Below, one piece after another: positions 24,609-33,050 of a stretch of 64,000 nucleotides of DNA. A program made the position numbers and the translations under genes. Each line of letters starts with the position of its first letter. Positions within the stretch are counted from its first letter, which is position 1. The stretch is from NCBI RefSeq assembly GCF_038066715.1, contig NZ_JBBUKT010000001.1:310001-374000 (forward strand), given 5' to 3'. Under the pieces are notes generated by a model that was given only the letters and a program-made list of their open reading frames with translations, did not search any database and was not told where the DNA came from. Source of the stretch: Luteolibacter sp. Y139 (GTDB taxonomy: Bacteria > Verrucomicrobiota > Verrucomicrobiia > Verrucomicrobiales > Akkermansiaceae).

Positions 24609-24931
24609 GCGAACTGGTCGAGCTCCTCGTCATTCAATACCCCCGGAAACGGCGAGCAGCTTTTCAGCATCCGCGGATACTCCCCGTCATCTCGCAGAAA
24701 AGCCAGTAGCTCGGCAAACCCTTCCGCCGACGCTTGCGCCCGCTCAATCATCTCCCGCCAAATAACCAGCGCCCGGACATCCCCCAGCCGGTCCATTTTG
24801 ATCCACCGCTCAATATTCCGCAGCGGGATCTCCAGCAATTCCGGCTGCCGCTCGATCTTGTCGGCGGTAAACAGCCACTTCTGGTAAATCAGCGGGTTCA
24901 GCCAGACGTAGTCCTCCGGAATCACGGCCAC
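24590..24931 (-). CDS. Small helical partner of the nucleotidyltransferase
   Basis: 113 residues from a GTG. All-helical in appearance, with WLNPLIYQKWLFTADKIERQ, then LLEIPLRNIERWIKMDRLGD and LLAFLRDDGEYPRMLKSCSP. No membrane segment. Small proteins of this look are commonly encoded just before DUF6036-type nucleotidyltransferases, which supports a two-component unit. Which of the two would be toxin and which antitoxin cannot be told from sequence. Confidence 0.65.
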   Translation of the reverse strand: MAVIPEDYVWLNPLIYQKWLFTADKIERQPELLEIPLRNIERWIKMDRLGDVRALVIWREMIERAQASAEGFAELLAFLRDDGEYPRMLKSCSPFPGVLNDEELDQFACAWTH

Positions 24932-25055
24932 ACCCTATCAGCCGACCGGCCGCCCCGCAAGCCGCGCTCCGGGGCACGCCGTCTGCTTTACGGTTGCGCT
25001 CTCCCGGACGGCTTCCTAGCGTTCGCTCCGGTTTTACGACCCGAGCCCTTTTCCC

Positions 25056-26198
25056 ATGAAAATCCGCCATTTCGCCCTCCCAGCCCTCGCTGCATCGATT
25101 GCCGCCCTCGGTCTCTCCAATTGCAACAAGGGTGGCGGCGACGCGATCAAGGTCGGCGAGTTCGCCTCGCTCACCGGCAAGGAAGCCACCTTCGGCACTT
25201 CCTCCCATGAGGGCACCCTGCTCGCCGTCGAGGAAATCAACGCCGGCGGCGGCGTCCTCGGTAAAAAAATCCAGCTCCTCACCGAGGACAACCAGTCCAA
25301 ACCCGGTGAATCCACCAACGCCGTCAACAAGCTGATCTCGAAGGACGGCGTCGTCGCCGTCCTCGGCGAAGTCGCCTCCAGCCGCTCCTTCGAAGCCGCG
25401 CCGGTCTGTCAGGATAACAAAATCCCGATGATTTCGCCCGCCTCGACCAATCCCTCGGTCACCGAGGTCGGCGACTATATCTCGCGTGCTTGCTTCACCG
25501 ATCCTTTCCAAGGAGCCGCCCTTGCCAACTTCGCCACCGGCGAACTGAAGGCCACCAAGATCGCGATGCTCACCGACGTGAAGAGCGACTACAGCAAGGG
25601 CCTCGCGAAGTTCTTCAAAGAGAAGTTCCTCGCCAATGGCGGCACGCTCGTCACCGAGCTCGACTACAACGGCGGCGACAAGGACTTCAAGGCCCAGCTC
25701 ACCACCATCAAGAACGGCAATCCACAGGCGGTCTTCGTCCCCGGCTACTACACGGACGTCGCCCTCATCGCGATCCAGGCCAAGCAGCTCGGCCTCTCCG
25801 TCCCGCTCTTCGGCGGAGACGGCTGGGAAAGCAGCGTGCTGCTCGATATCGGCAAGGAAGCCATGAACGGCAACTACTTCTCCACCCACTGCGCCGCCGA
25901 CCAAGGCACGCCGAAGATGACCGCCTTCGTGGATGCCTATAAGAAGAAATTCAATGGCAAGACACCGGATGCGATGGCCGTGCTCGGCTACGACTCCGCC
26001 ATGCTGCTCGCCGATGCCATGAAGCGCGCCGCCACCACCGAGGGACCCAAGCTCCGCGATGCAATCGCCGCCACCAAGGACTTCGAAGGCGTCAGCGGCA
26101 AGTTCTCGCTCAACAAGAACCGCGACGCCGTGAAGGCCCTCGTCTTCATCAAGATCGAAGACGGCAAGTTCCGTTACACCGCCACCGTCAATCCTTGA
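25056..26198 (+). CDS. Branched-chain amino-acid-type ABC substrate-binding lipoprotein
   Basis: 380 residues. The signal peptide ends in a lipobox-like L-S-N-C with Cys at residue 23. The rest is a type I periplasmic binding fold of the LivJ/LivK class: IKVGEFASLTGKEATFGTSS, VVAVLGEVASSRSFEAAPVC, MISPASTNPSVTEVGDYISR and DYSKGLAKFFKEKF. It captures the solute (branched-chain amino acid, amide, urea or similar) and delivers it to the permease encoded directly downstream. First gene of a five-gene operon. The ligand is not predictable from sequence alone. Confidence 0.93.
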   Translation: MKIRHFALPALAASIAALGLSNCNKGGGDAIKVGEFASLTGKEATFGTSSHEGTLLAVEEINAGGGVLGKKIQLLTEDNQSKPGESTNAVNKLISKDGVVAVLGEVASSRSFEAAPVCQDNKIPMISPASTNPSVTEVGDYISRACFTDPFQGAALANFATGELKATKIAMLTDVKSDYSKGLAKFFKEKFLANGGTLVTELDYNGGDKDFKAQLTTIKNGNPQAVFVPGYYTDVALIAIQAKQLGLSVPLFGGDGWESSVLLDIGKEAMNGNYFSTHCAADQGTPKMTAFVDAYKKKFNGKTPDAMAVLGYDSAMLLADAMKRAATTEGPKLRDAIAATKDFEGVSGKFSLNKNRDAVKALVFIKIEDGKFRYTATVNP

Positions 26199-26222
26199 TC
26201 GGAACCTAGCGGCGCGAACGGC

Positions 26223-27140
26223 ATGGACATTCAGCAGACGATCCAGCAGCTCATCAACGGTCTCGGGCTGGGATCGATCTACGCCCTCATCGCTCTCGGT
26301 TACACGATGGTGTATGGGGTACTGCGGTTCATCAACTTCGCCCACAGCGATGTCCTGATGCTCGGGGCCTTCGCCGCCTTCTTCCTCGCACCGATGGTGG
26401 AGAAGGCGCTGGGCCCGCAGTCAGTGATGGGCGCGATTCTCGTCATCATCCTCGCTGCGGCGATCTGCGCGTGCATCGGCATGTTGATCGAGTTTCTCGC
26501 CTACCGGCCGCTGCGCAAGCGACCGAAGCTCACGGTGCTCATCACCGCGATCGGCGTATCACTGTTCATCGAGTTCACCTGTCAGAACGATGCGGTCTTG
26601 GGCTCGGCCACCCGCTCGTTCCCTAAGCTACTGCCTGAAAAGCAATTCACCTTCGGCAACCTCGTCATCGGCAGCACGGACATTCTAGTCCCCGTGGTCA
26701 CCCTGCTGCTGCTCGGTGCGATGTGGTTGATCGTCCAGAAAACCCGCGTCGGCACCGCCATGCGCGCCGTTTCCTACAACCAGCAAGCGGCCTCGCTGAT
26801 GGGCGTGCCGGTGAATCGCATCATCTCCTTCACCTTCGGCCTTGGCTCGGCACTCGCCGCAGTGGCGGGCATCCTCTACTCGATGAAGGCCCCGGGCATC
26901 GAGCCGCTGATGGGCGTGCAGCCCGGCCTTCGCGCCTTCATCGCTGCGGTCGTCGGGGGCATCGGAAACTTGCCGGGTGCCGTCCTCGGCGGCCTGCTGA
27001 TCGGTATTCTGGAAACCTTCGCCGGCGGCATTCCCGGACTCTCGAACTACCGCGATGCCATCGCCTTCGGGATCCTGATCCTGATCCTGCTCTTCAAACC
27101 CGCCGGCCTCCTCGGTCGCGCCACCATCGAGAAAGTCTGA
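26223..27140 (+). CDS. livH: Branched-chain amino-acid-type ABC permease LivH
   Basis: 305 residues, about eight membrane segments. Typical LivH opening LINGLGLGSIYALIALGYTM, with VYGVLRFINFAHSDVLMLGA. The C-terminal coupling region is VPVNRIISFTFGLGSALAAV. It forms the inner-membrane channel with LivM. It starts 24 nt after the binding-protein gene, and its stop overlaps the livM start by one base (TGATG), which indicates coupled translation. Confidence 0.95.
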   Translation: MDIQQTIQQLINGLGLGSIYALIALGYTMVYGVLRFINFAHSDVLMLGAFAAFFLAPMVEKALGPQSVMGAILVIILAAAICACIGMLIEFLAYRPLRKRPKLTVLITAIGVSLFIEFTCQNDAVLGSATRSFPKLLPEKQFTFGNLVIGSTDILVPVVTLLLLGAMWLIVQKTRVGTAMRAVSYNQQAASLMGVPVNRIISFTFGLGSALAAVAGILYSMKAPGIEPLMGVQPGLRAFIAAVVGGIGNLPGAVLGGLLIGILETFAGGIPGLSNYRDAIAFGILILILLFKPAGLLGRATIEKV

Positions 27141-28060
27141 TGCCCTTCTCCGGAGCAAAACGCTGGCTCATCGTCGGCATCGCACTCGCGGTGCTCGCTT
27201 CTTTCTTTTCCGGTGAGATGAATCGCTACTACCTCGGCATCGTCATCGATGTCGGCATCGCGATCATCCTCGCCGTCAGCCTGAATCTCATCAATGGCCA
27301 CACTGGCCAATTCAGTCTCGGCCACGCCGGCTTCATGGCCGTGGGCGGCTACTTCGCCGCCTGGCTCTCCCTGCACATGGGGGCAAATGCCAAGCTGTTC
27401 TTTCCCCTCTCGCTGTTGGCCGGCGGCGTTCTCGCGGCCGTGGTCGGCCTCTGCGTCGGCATTCCATCGCTGCGCTTGCGCGGCGACTACCTCGCCATTG
27501 TCACGCTCGGCTTCGGGGAAATCATCCGGGTGATCGCGCAGAATACCGAGGCCGTCGGCGCGGCCAGCGGCCTGAAGGGCATCCCGAAGTTCACCACCCT
27601 CGGCTGGACCTTCGGCCTCGCCGCCCTGACCATCTACGCGATCACCGCACTGGTGAATTCCACCTACGGCCGCGGCTTCCTCGCCGTGCACGATGACGAG
27701 ATCGCCGCCGAGTCGTCCGGAATCAATACCGTCCGCTACAAGGTCACCGCCTTCGTCACCGGCGCCTTCTTCGCAGGCATCGCCGGCGGGCTCTATGCCC
27801 ACCACAAGCAGTTCCTCTCGCCCACCGGTTTCGACTGGCTGAAGTCCGTCGAGATCGTGGTCATGGTCATCCTCGGCGGCATGGGCCGCACCGTCGGAGT
27901 CATCGCCGCCGCCATCCTGCTCACCGTCTTGCCCGAGCTGCTGCGCGACTTCGCCGAATACCGAATGATCGTCTACGCGCTGCTCATCATCTTCATGATG
28001 CTGCTGCGCCCGGGCGGCCTGTTTTCGATCAATCTCAAGCGCCGCTCTTCCGCCGCATGA
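27140..28060 (+). CDS. livM: Branched-chain amino-acid-type ABC permease LivM
   Basis: 306 residues from the ATG overlapping the livH stop. The open frame reaches further upstream (26723) but that part shadows livH. Family segments: SLNLINGHTGQFSLGHAGFM, VGIPSLRLRGDYLAIVTLGF and GFGEIIRVIAQNTEAVGAAS. About nine membrane segments. The second half contains VTAFVTGAFFAGIAGGLYAH, as in LivM. The end overlaps the livG start by 4 nt (ATGA). Confidence 0.95.
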   Translation: MPFSGAKRWLIVGIALAVLASFFSGEMNRYYLGIVIDVGIAIILAVSLNLINGHTGQFSLGHAGFMAVGGYFAAWLSLHMGANAKLFFPLSLLAGGVLAAVVGLCVGIPSLRLRGDYLAIVTLGFGEIIRVIAQNTEAVGAASGLKGIPKFTTLGWTFGLAALTIYAITALVNSTYGRGFLAVHDDEIAAESSGINTVRYKVTAFVTGAFFAGIAGGLYAHHKQFLSPTGFDWLKSVEIVVMVILGGMGRTVGVIAAAILLTVLPELLRDFAEYRMIVYALLIIFMMLLRPGGLFSINLKRRSSAA

Positions 28061-28837
28061 GCACGCCGCTGCTGCAACTCGAGAACGTCACGATTAAGTT
28101 CGGCGGCCTCACGGCGGTCAGCGAACTAACGACCACCATCGACGAAGGCCAGCTCGTCGGTCTCATCGGCCCGAACGGCGCCGGCAAGACAACGGCGTTC
28201 AACATGATCACCGGCGTCTATCAGCCGACCTCAGGCACCATTCGCTTCGCCGGCAAATGCACCGCCGGGATCAAACCGAGCCGCCTCACAGCCCAAGGCA
28301 TCGCCCGCACTTTCCAGAATATCCGCCTCTTCGGCTCGCTTAGCGTGCTCGACAACATCCGCGTCGCAAAGCAACTCCACAATACCCAGAACTACCTCGG
28401 TTCGCTGTGGCGGGGCAAAGGCTGGCGGAACAGTGAGGCGACCATCGAGAAGGACGCCTTGGAGCTGTTGGAGATCTTCGATCTCGCAAAGTGCCGCGAC
28501 GAAATGGCGACCTCCCTCCCCTACGGCGACCAGCGCCGCTTGGAAATCGTGCGCGCCCTCGCCACCAAGCCGAAGCTGCTGCTGCTTGATGAACCCGCCG
28601 CCGGCATGAACCCGTCCGAGAAGGACGACCTCATGCACCTCATCCGCTTCATCAAGGACCGATACCAGCTCGCCGTCCTGCTCGTGGAGCACGACATGAA
28701 GGTCGTCATGGGCATCTGCGAGCGCATCGCCGTGCTCGAATACGGCCGCAAGATCGCCGAAGGCACCCCGAAGGAAATCCAGTGCCACCCGAAGGTCATC
28801 GAGGCCTACCTCGGAGCCGCCGCCACCCCGATCGAGC

Positions 28838-28845
<8 letters not shown>
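28057..28845 (+). CDS. livG: Branched-chain amino-acid-type ABC ATPase LivG
   Basis: 262 residues. Walker A GPNGAGKT (about 38-45), the family Q-loop region ARTFQNIRLFGSLSVLDNI, signature LPYGDQRRLEIVRAL and Walker B LLLLDEPAAGMNPSE, with the switch His in LLVEHDMKVVM. It powers the LivHM permease from the cytosolic face as a dimer with LivF. It overlaps both neighbours, by 4 nt upstream and 8 nt downstream. Confidence 0.95.
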
Positions 28846-29545
<700 letters not shown>

Positions 29546-29548
29546 GGA

Positions 29549-29587
29549 GTATCGACATTCTGTCGACACGGCGAGGACCGCAGGTCC
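29549..29587 (+). repeat. Family B hairpin element, short copy
   Basis: Hairpin A: GTATCGACA and TGTCGACAC around a TTC loop (29549-29569), with one A-C mismatch. Hairpin B: GGACC-GCA-GGTCC (29575-29587). It starts 4 nt after the livF stop. Hairpin A matches the one at 60794-60814 in layout and most bases; the pair next to the loop is A-T here and G-C there. Confidence 0.6.
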
Positions 29588-29610
29588 ACGCTCCTCACAT
29601 CCGCTTCGCC

Positions 29611-30576
29611 ATGAAAATCTTCACCGACCTCACCACCACCCCGGAGCTTCTCGAGTATCTCCGCGACGGCATCGCCCCACACGAACTCCTGCGCCCCTCA
29701 CAAAGCGGAGCCTCCGTCCTCGCCGACGTCCCCACCGACCCGATCATGCAGGAGGCCGACATCGTCCTCGGCCAACCCCGCGTCGATGCCGTCCTCTCCT
29801 CGCCGAACCTGAAGTGGCTCCAGGTCAGCACCGCCGGCTACACCCGCTACGACACCGCCGACTTCCGCACCGCCGTGCAGGCGAAAGGCGTCACCGTCAC
29901 AAACAGCTCCCACGTTTACGACGATCCCTGCGCCGAGCACGTCCTCGCCTTCATGCTCGCGAACGCCCGTCAATTCCCCCGCGCCCTCAAGTCACGCTGC
30001 GCAAACGGCTCGCCCGAATGGAACGACCTCCGCCGCGAGAGCAAGCTCCTCCAAGGCCAGTCGCTACTCATCATCGGCTACGGTGCCATCGCCGAGCGCG
30101 TGATCGAGCTGCTCACCCCCTTCCGCATGGACATCACCGCCATGCGCCGCAACGTCCGCGGCGATGAGAAGGTGAAGATCGTCACTCCCGACGAAGTCGC
30201 CGCCGCCCTCGGCGAAGCCGACCACGTCATCAACATCCTCCCCGACAACGCCGAATCCCTGCGCTGGTTCAATGCCACCCGCTTCGCGCAGATGAAGCCC
30301 GGCTCGATCTATTACAACATCGGCCGCGGCACCACGACCCATCAGGAAGACCTCGCCGCCGCCCTCAAGTCCGGCCACCTCGGCGCCGCCTGGCTCGATG
30401 TCACCGACCCCGAGCCCTTGCCCGACGACCACATCCTCTGGACCTGCGAGAACTGCCACATCACCCCGCACACCGCCGGCGGCCAATTCGAAGAATCGCG
30501 CGTCCTCATCCGACACTTCCTCGAAAACCTCCGCCGCTACGAAAAGGCCGAGAAACTGGTGAACCGGATCATGTGA
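29611..30576 (+). CDS. D-2-hydroxyacid dehydrogenase family protein
   Basis: 321 residues. NAD-binding segment LLIIGYGAIAERVIELL (G-x-G-x-x-A variant), PDNAESLRWFNATRFAQMKP, catalytic-region Arg in YYNIGRGTTTHQEDL, Glu near DPEPLPDDHILW and catalytic His in ITPHTAGG. These enzymes interconvert 2-oxoacids and D-2-hydroxyacids with NAD(P)H in the cytosol; the exact substrate is unknown. It follows the Liv operon on the same strand, separated by the family B hairpin, so a separate transcript is possible. It converges with the GH2 gene with 3 nt between stops. Confidence 0.9.
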   Translation: MKIFTDLTTTPELLEYLRDGIAPHELLRPSQSGASVLADVPTDPIMQEADIVLGQPRVDAVLSSPNLKWLQVSTAGYTRYDTADFRTAVQAKGVTVTNSSHVYDDPCAEHVLAFMLANARQFPRALKSRCANGSPEWNDLRRESKLLQGQSLLIIGYGAIAERVIELLTPFRMDITAMRRNVRGDEKVKIVTPDEVAAALGEADHVINILPDNAESLRWFNATRFAQMKPGSIYYNIGRGTTTHQEDLAAALKSGHLGAAWLDVTDPEPLPDDHILWTCENCHITPHTAGGQFEESRVLIRHFLENLRRYEKAEKLVNRIM

Positions 30577-30579
30577 CCC

Positions 30580-32919
30580 TCACTGCTTCCACTGGAACAC
30601 CACCTCCCCGGCCTGCAATCCCTCCGCACTGGCTTTCAAAACCGCCTTCCCCTGCTCCTGCGTCCCTTGCAGCATGACTAGGGCTCGGCCTTGGAACGCC
30701 TCGCGCGTGCTCGCTTGAAAAGGCTCCAGGCTCACAATCGAGCCATTGTCCACCGCCACCACCTTGCCCGCGCCTTCCACCTTGAAGGAAATCTTGTTAG
30801 CCGCCGAAGGCACCACCACTCCATTCGCATCGGTCACAAAGACCTCGACGCTGACCATGCGTTCCCAAGCTTGCGAAAGCCCCTCGCGATCGGCCTTCAG
30901 TAATACCTTCGCCGGCTTCCCCGCAGTGCGCAGGACATTCGTCGCGACCTCCTTGCCTCCATTCGAAGCGACCGCCTTCAATGTTCCCGGCTCAAACGGC
31001 ACCTTCCAGTTCAGCGCCACATCCTTGCGAACCGGTTTCTTGCCCAGCGACTTGTCATTGAGGACCAGCTCTACCTCGGAGGCATTCGTGTAAACCTCCA
31101 CGTTCTCGTCATGCGCCTTCTGGTCCGCCGGCGTCCAATCGGAAAATAGCACCTGCCGGCGCTTCCATTCGACCGACTCGTAGCCCGGATCCGCCGGCGT
31201 ATCCTCCGTCGCCGCGATGCGCCGGAAAACACCCACCATCGGCTTGTCGCTCCACCAGCTTTGCCGCTCCACCCCGCGCGGCTGGGTAAAACCCGCACGG
31301 TCTAACAAACCCGAATTGTAGGTCGTCACCGGCCACGTCTTCGATTCGCCAAGGTAATCAATACCCGTCCACAGGAACTGTCCCGCATGCTGCGGATTGT
31401 CGCGGCAATCAAACCACGTCGAGCGATCGTGCCCTTGCTCAGTCCCGATGATCTTGCGACCCGGCTTGTCCTTCCACGCCTGCAGCAGCTCCCCATCGCG
31501 ATAATTCACGCCGATCACATCCAGCAAGTCCGCGAGCCCGTTGGTGAAGTCTTTCGACACATTCGGCCGGAACAACGCCTGCGTCACCGGCCGGCTGGGA
31601 TCAGCCGCATGGCACACCTCCACCAGCCCCTTCAAAATCGGAATCGCCACATCCGCCTGGGGCGTATCGTGAATCTCGTTGCCCACCGAGTAGAGCACCA
31701 CGCTCGGATGATTGCGGTCGCGCAGCACACCATCGCGCAAGTCGGTGTGCGACCACTCCTTAAAGTAAAGATGGTAATCCTGCTTGTTCTTCCCCTTCAG
31801 CCAGCAGTCGAAGAACTCATCCATCACCAGGAAACCCATCCGATCGCAGAGATCTAGGAACTCCGGCGAGGGCGGCGTGTGAGCCGTGCGGATGCTATTC
31901 ACCCCGAGCTCCCGGAGCTTCTTCAATCGTCGCTCCCACACCGCGAGCGGAACCGCAGCACCCACCGCCCCACCATCCTGGTGCAAGCAAACGCCCTTCA
32001 TCTTCACCGGCTTCCCATTCAGCACAAACCCGCGATCCGTCGTGAACTCCGCACTGCGGATGCCAAACGCGGTCTTCACCTCATCGACCGCCTTGCCATC
32101 GATGCTGATCGTGGTGACAAGCTGATAGAGATTCGGATGATCGAGATCCCACAGCTTGGGTGGTGATAGTGCGAGCTGCTGTGAAACATCTTCTTCCTTT
32201 CCCGCCGCGACGGAAACGTCGAAGGCGACGAAGCCAAGGGGACTCCCGTCGGGATTCATCACCGTTGATCGGACATTGACCCGAGAATCCTTCGCACCGG
32301 CGTTCGCCACCTTGGTCTCAATCTTCACCGTAGCCTCCCCCGCATCGACTTTCGGCGTACTCACAAACACACCGCCCGGCGCGACATGAACCGGCTCCGC
32401 GACCACCAACCGGACATGCCGATAAATCCCCGCACCCGCATACCATCGCGACGCCGGCTGAGGCGTCGTGTCCGCCTTCACCACCAGCACGTTCTTCGCC
32501 TTCAAATGAGGCGTCAGATCGTAGCGAAAACTCACATAGCCGCTCGGTCGCTTGCCGAGCGAGTGACCATTGATCCACACCTCCGCATTCGCCATCACCC
32601 CATCGAACTCCACCCACACCTGCTTGCCCTTGGCATCGAGCGGGAACTCCTTGCGATACCATGCCACGCCGGACGGCAGCCACGCGCCCGAGCCAGTCGC
32701 GGGCGCGGATTTGTCAAAAGCCCCGGCGATGCTCCAGTCGTGCGGCACCGAGACCGTCTCCCAGCCGTTTCCACTGAAACCTTCTTTCTCCGCCCCCGCC
32801 GCCTCGCCCTGGTGAAATTGCCAGGCGTCATCAAATGGCACGATTTCCCGCGCAAACACGCCGGAGCTGAGGATTGCTGCCAAAAAACCAAGCGAGGGGA
32901 TCGGCGAAACGCGGAGCAT
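30580..32919 (-). CDS. Secreted glycoside hydrolase family 2 enzyme (beta-galactosidase-like)
   Basis: 779 residues from MLRVSPIPSLGFLAAILSSG, which gives a clean signal peptide ending in GVFA. GH2 layout: jelly-roll sugar-binding domain (about 25-180), immunoglobulin-like domain, TIM barrel (about 280-560) and C-terminal Ig-like domains. VCLHQDGGAVGAAVP and NSIRTAHTPPSPEFLDLCD are typical. The acid/base Glu is in LYSVGNEIHD and the nucleophile Glu probably in IIGTEQGHD. Substrate could be a beta-galactoside, glucuronide or similar. Divergent from the cytochrome gene at 33051. Confidence 0.92.
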   Translation of the reverse strand: MLRVSPIPSLGFLAAILSSGVFAREIVPFDDAWQFHQGEAAGAEKEGFSGNGWETVSVPHDWSIAGAFDKSAPATGSGAWLPSGVAWYRKEFPLDAKGKQVWVEFDGVMANAEVWINGHSLGKRPSGYVSFRYDLTPHLKAKNVLVVKADTTPQPASRWYAGAGIYRHVRLVVAEPVHVAPGGVFVSTPKVDAGEATVKIETKVANAGAKDSRVNVRSTVMNPDGSPLGFVAFDVSVAAGKEEDVSQQLALSPPKLWDLDHPNLYQLVTTISIDGKAVDEVKTAFGIRSAEFTTDRGFVLNGKPVKMKGVCLHQDGGAVGAAVPLAVWERRLKKLRELGVNSIRTAHTPPSPEFLDLCDRMGFLVMDEFFDCWLKGKNKQDYHLYFKEWSHTDLRDGVLRDRNHPSVVLYSVGNEIHDTPQADVAIPILKGLVEVCHAADPSRPVTQALFRPNVSKDFTNGLADLLDVIGVNYRDGELLQAWKDKPGRKIIGTEQGHDRSTWFDCRDNPQHAGQFLWTGIDYLGESKTWPVTTYNSGLLDRAGFTQPRGVERQSWWSDKPMVGVFRRIAATEDTPADPGYESVEWKRRQVLFSDWTPADQKAHDENVEVYTNASEVELVLNDKSLGKKPVRKDVALNWKVPFEPGTLKAVASNGGKEVATNVLRTAGKPAKVLLKADREGLSQAWERMVSVEVFVTDANGVVVPSAANKISFKVEGAGKVVAVDNGSIVSLEPFQASTREAFQGRALVMLQGTQEQGKAVLKASAEGLQAGEVVFQWKQ

Positions 32920-32983
32920 GCCACAGTTCAAGGGAATCAAACCCGCGCCGAAAGCTCCCAGAATGGGTTATCCAGCAAAGCCC

Positions 32984-32998
32984 GTTTTGCTGCAAAAC
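32984..32998. promoter_or_regulatory. Palindrome between divergent genes
   Basis: GTTTTGCTGCAAAAC is a perfect 7-1-7 palindrome in the 131-nt gap between the GH2 gene and the DUF1592-type gene, centred 60 bp upstream of the latter. Its symmetry and location suit an operator for a dimeric regulator, possibly of the LacI type common near sugar genes. The regulator is not in the window. Confidence 0.5.
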
Positions 32999-33050
32999 CT
33001 CTTGGGTTTGCTACGTTACCTGCGGGCCGCTCCTCGACGTTCCATCTCCA

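Noticed and set aside
26723..27139. Long upstream extension of livM
   Set aside because: It overlaps livH in another frame and reads as an Arg/His-rich shadow. The TGATG overlap gives a natural start.
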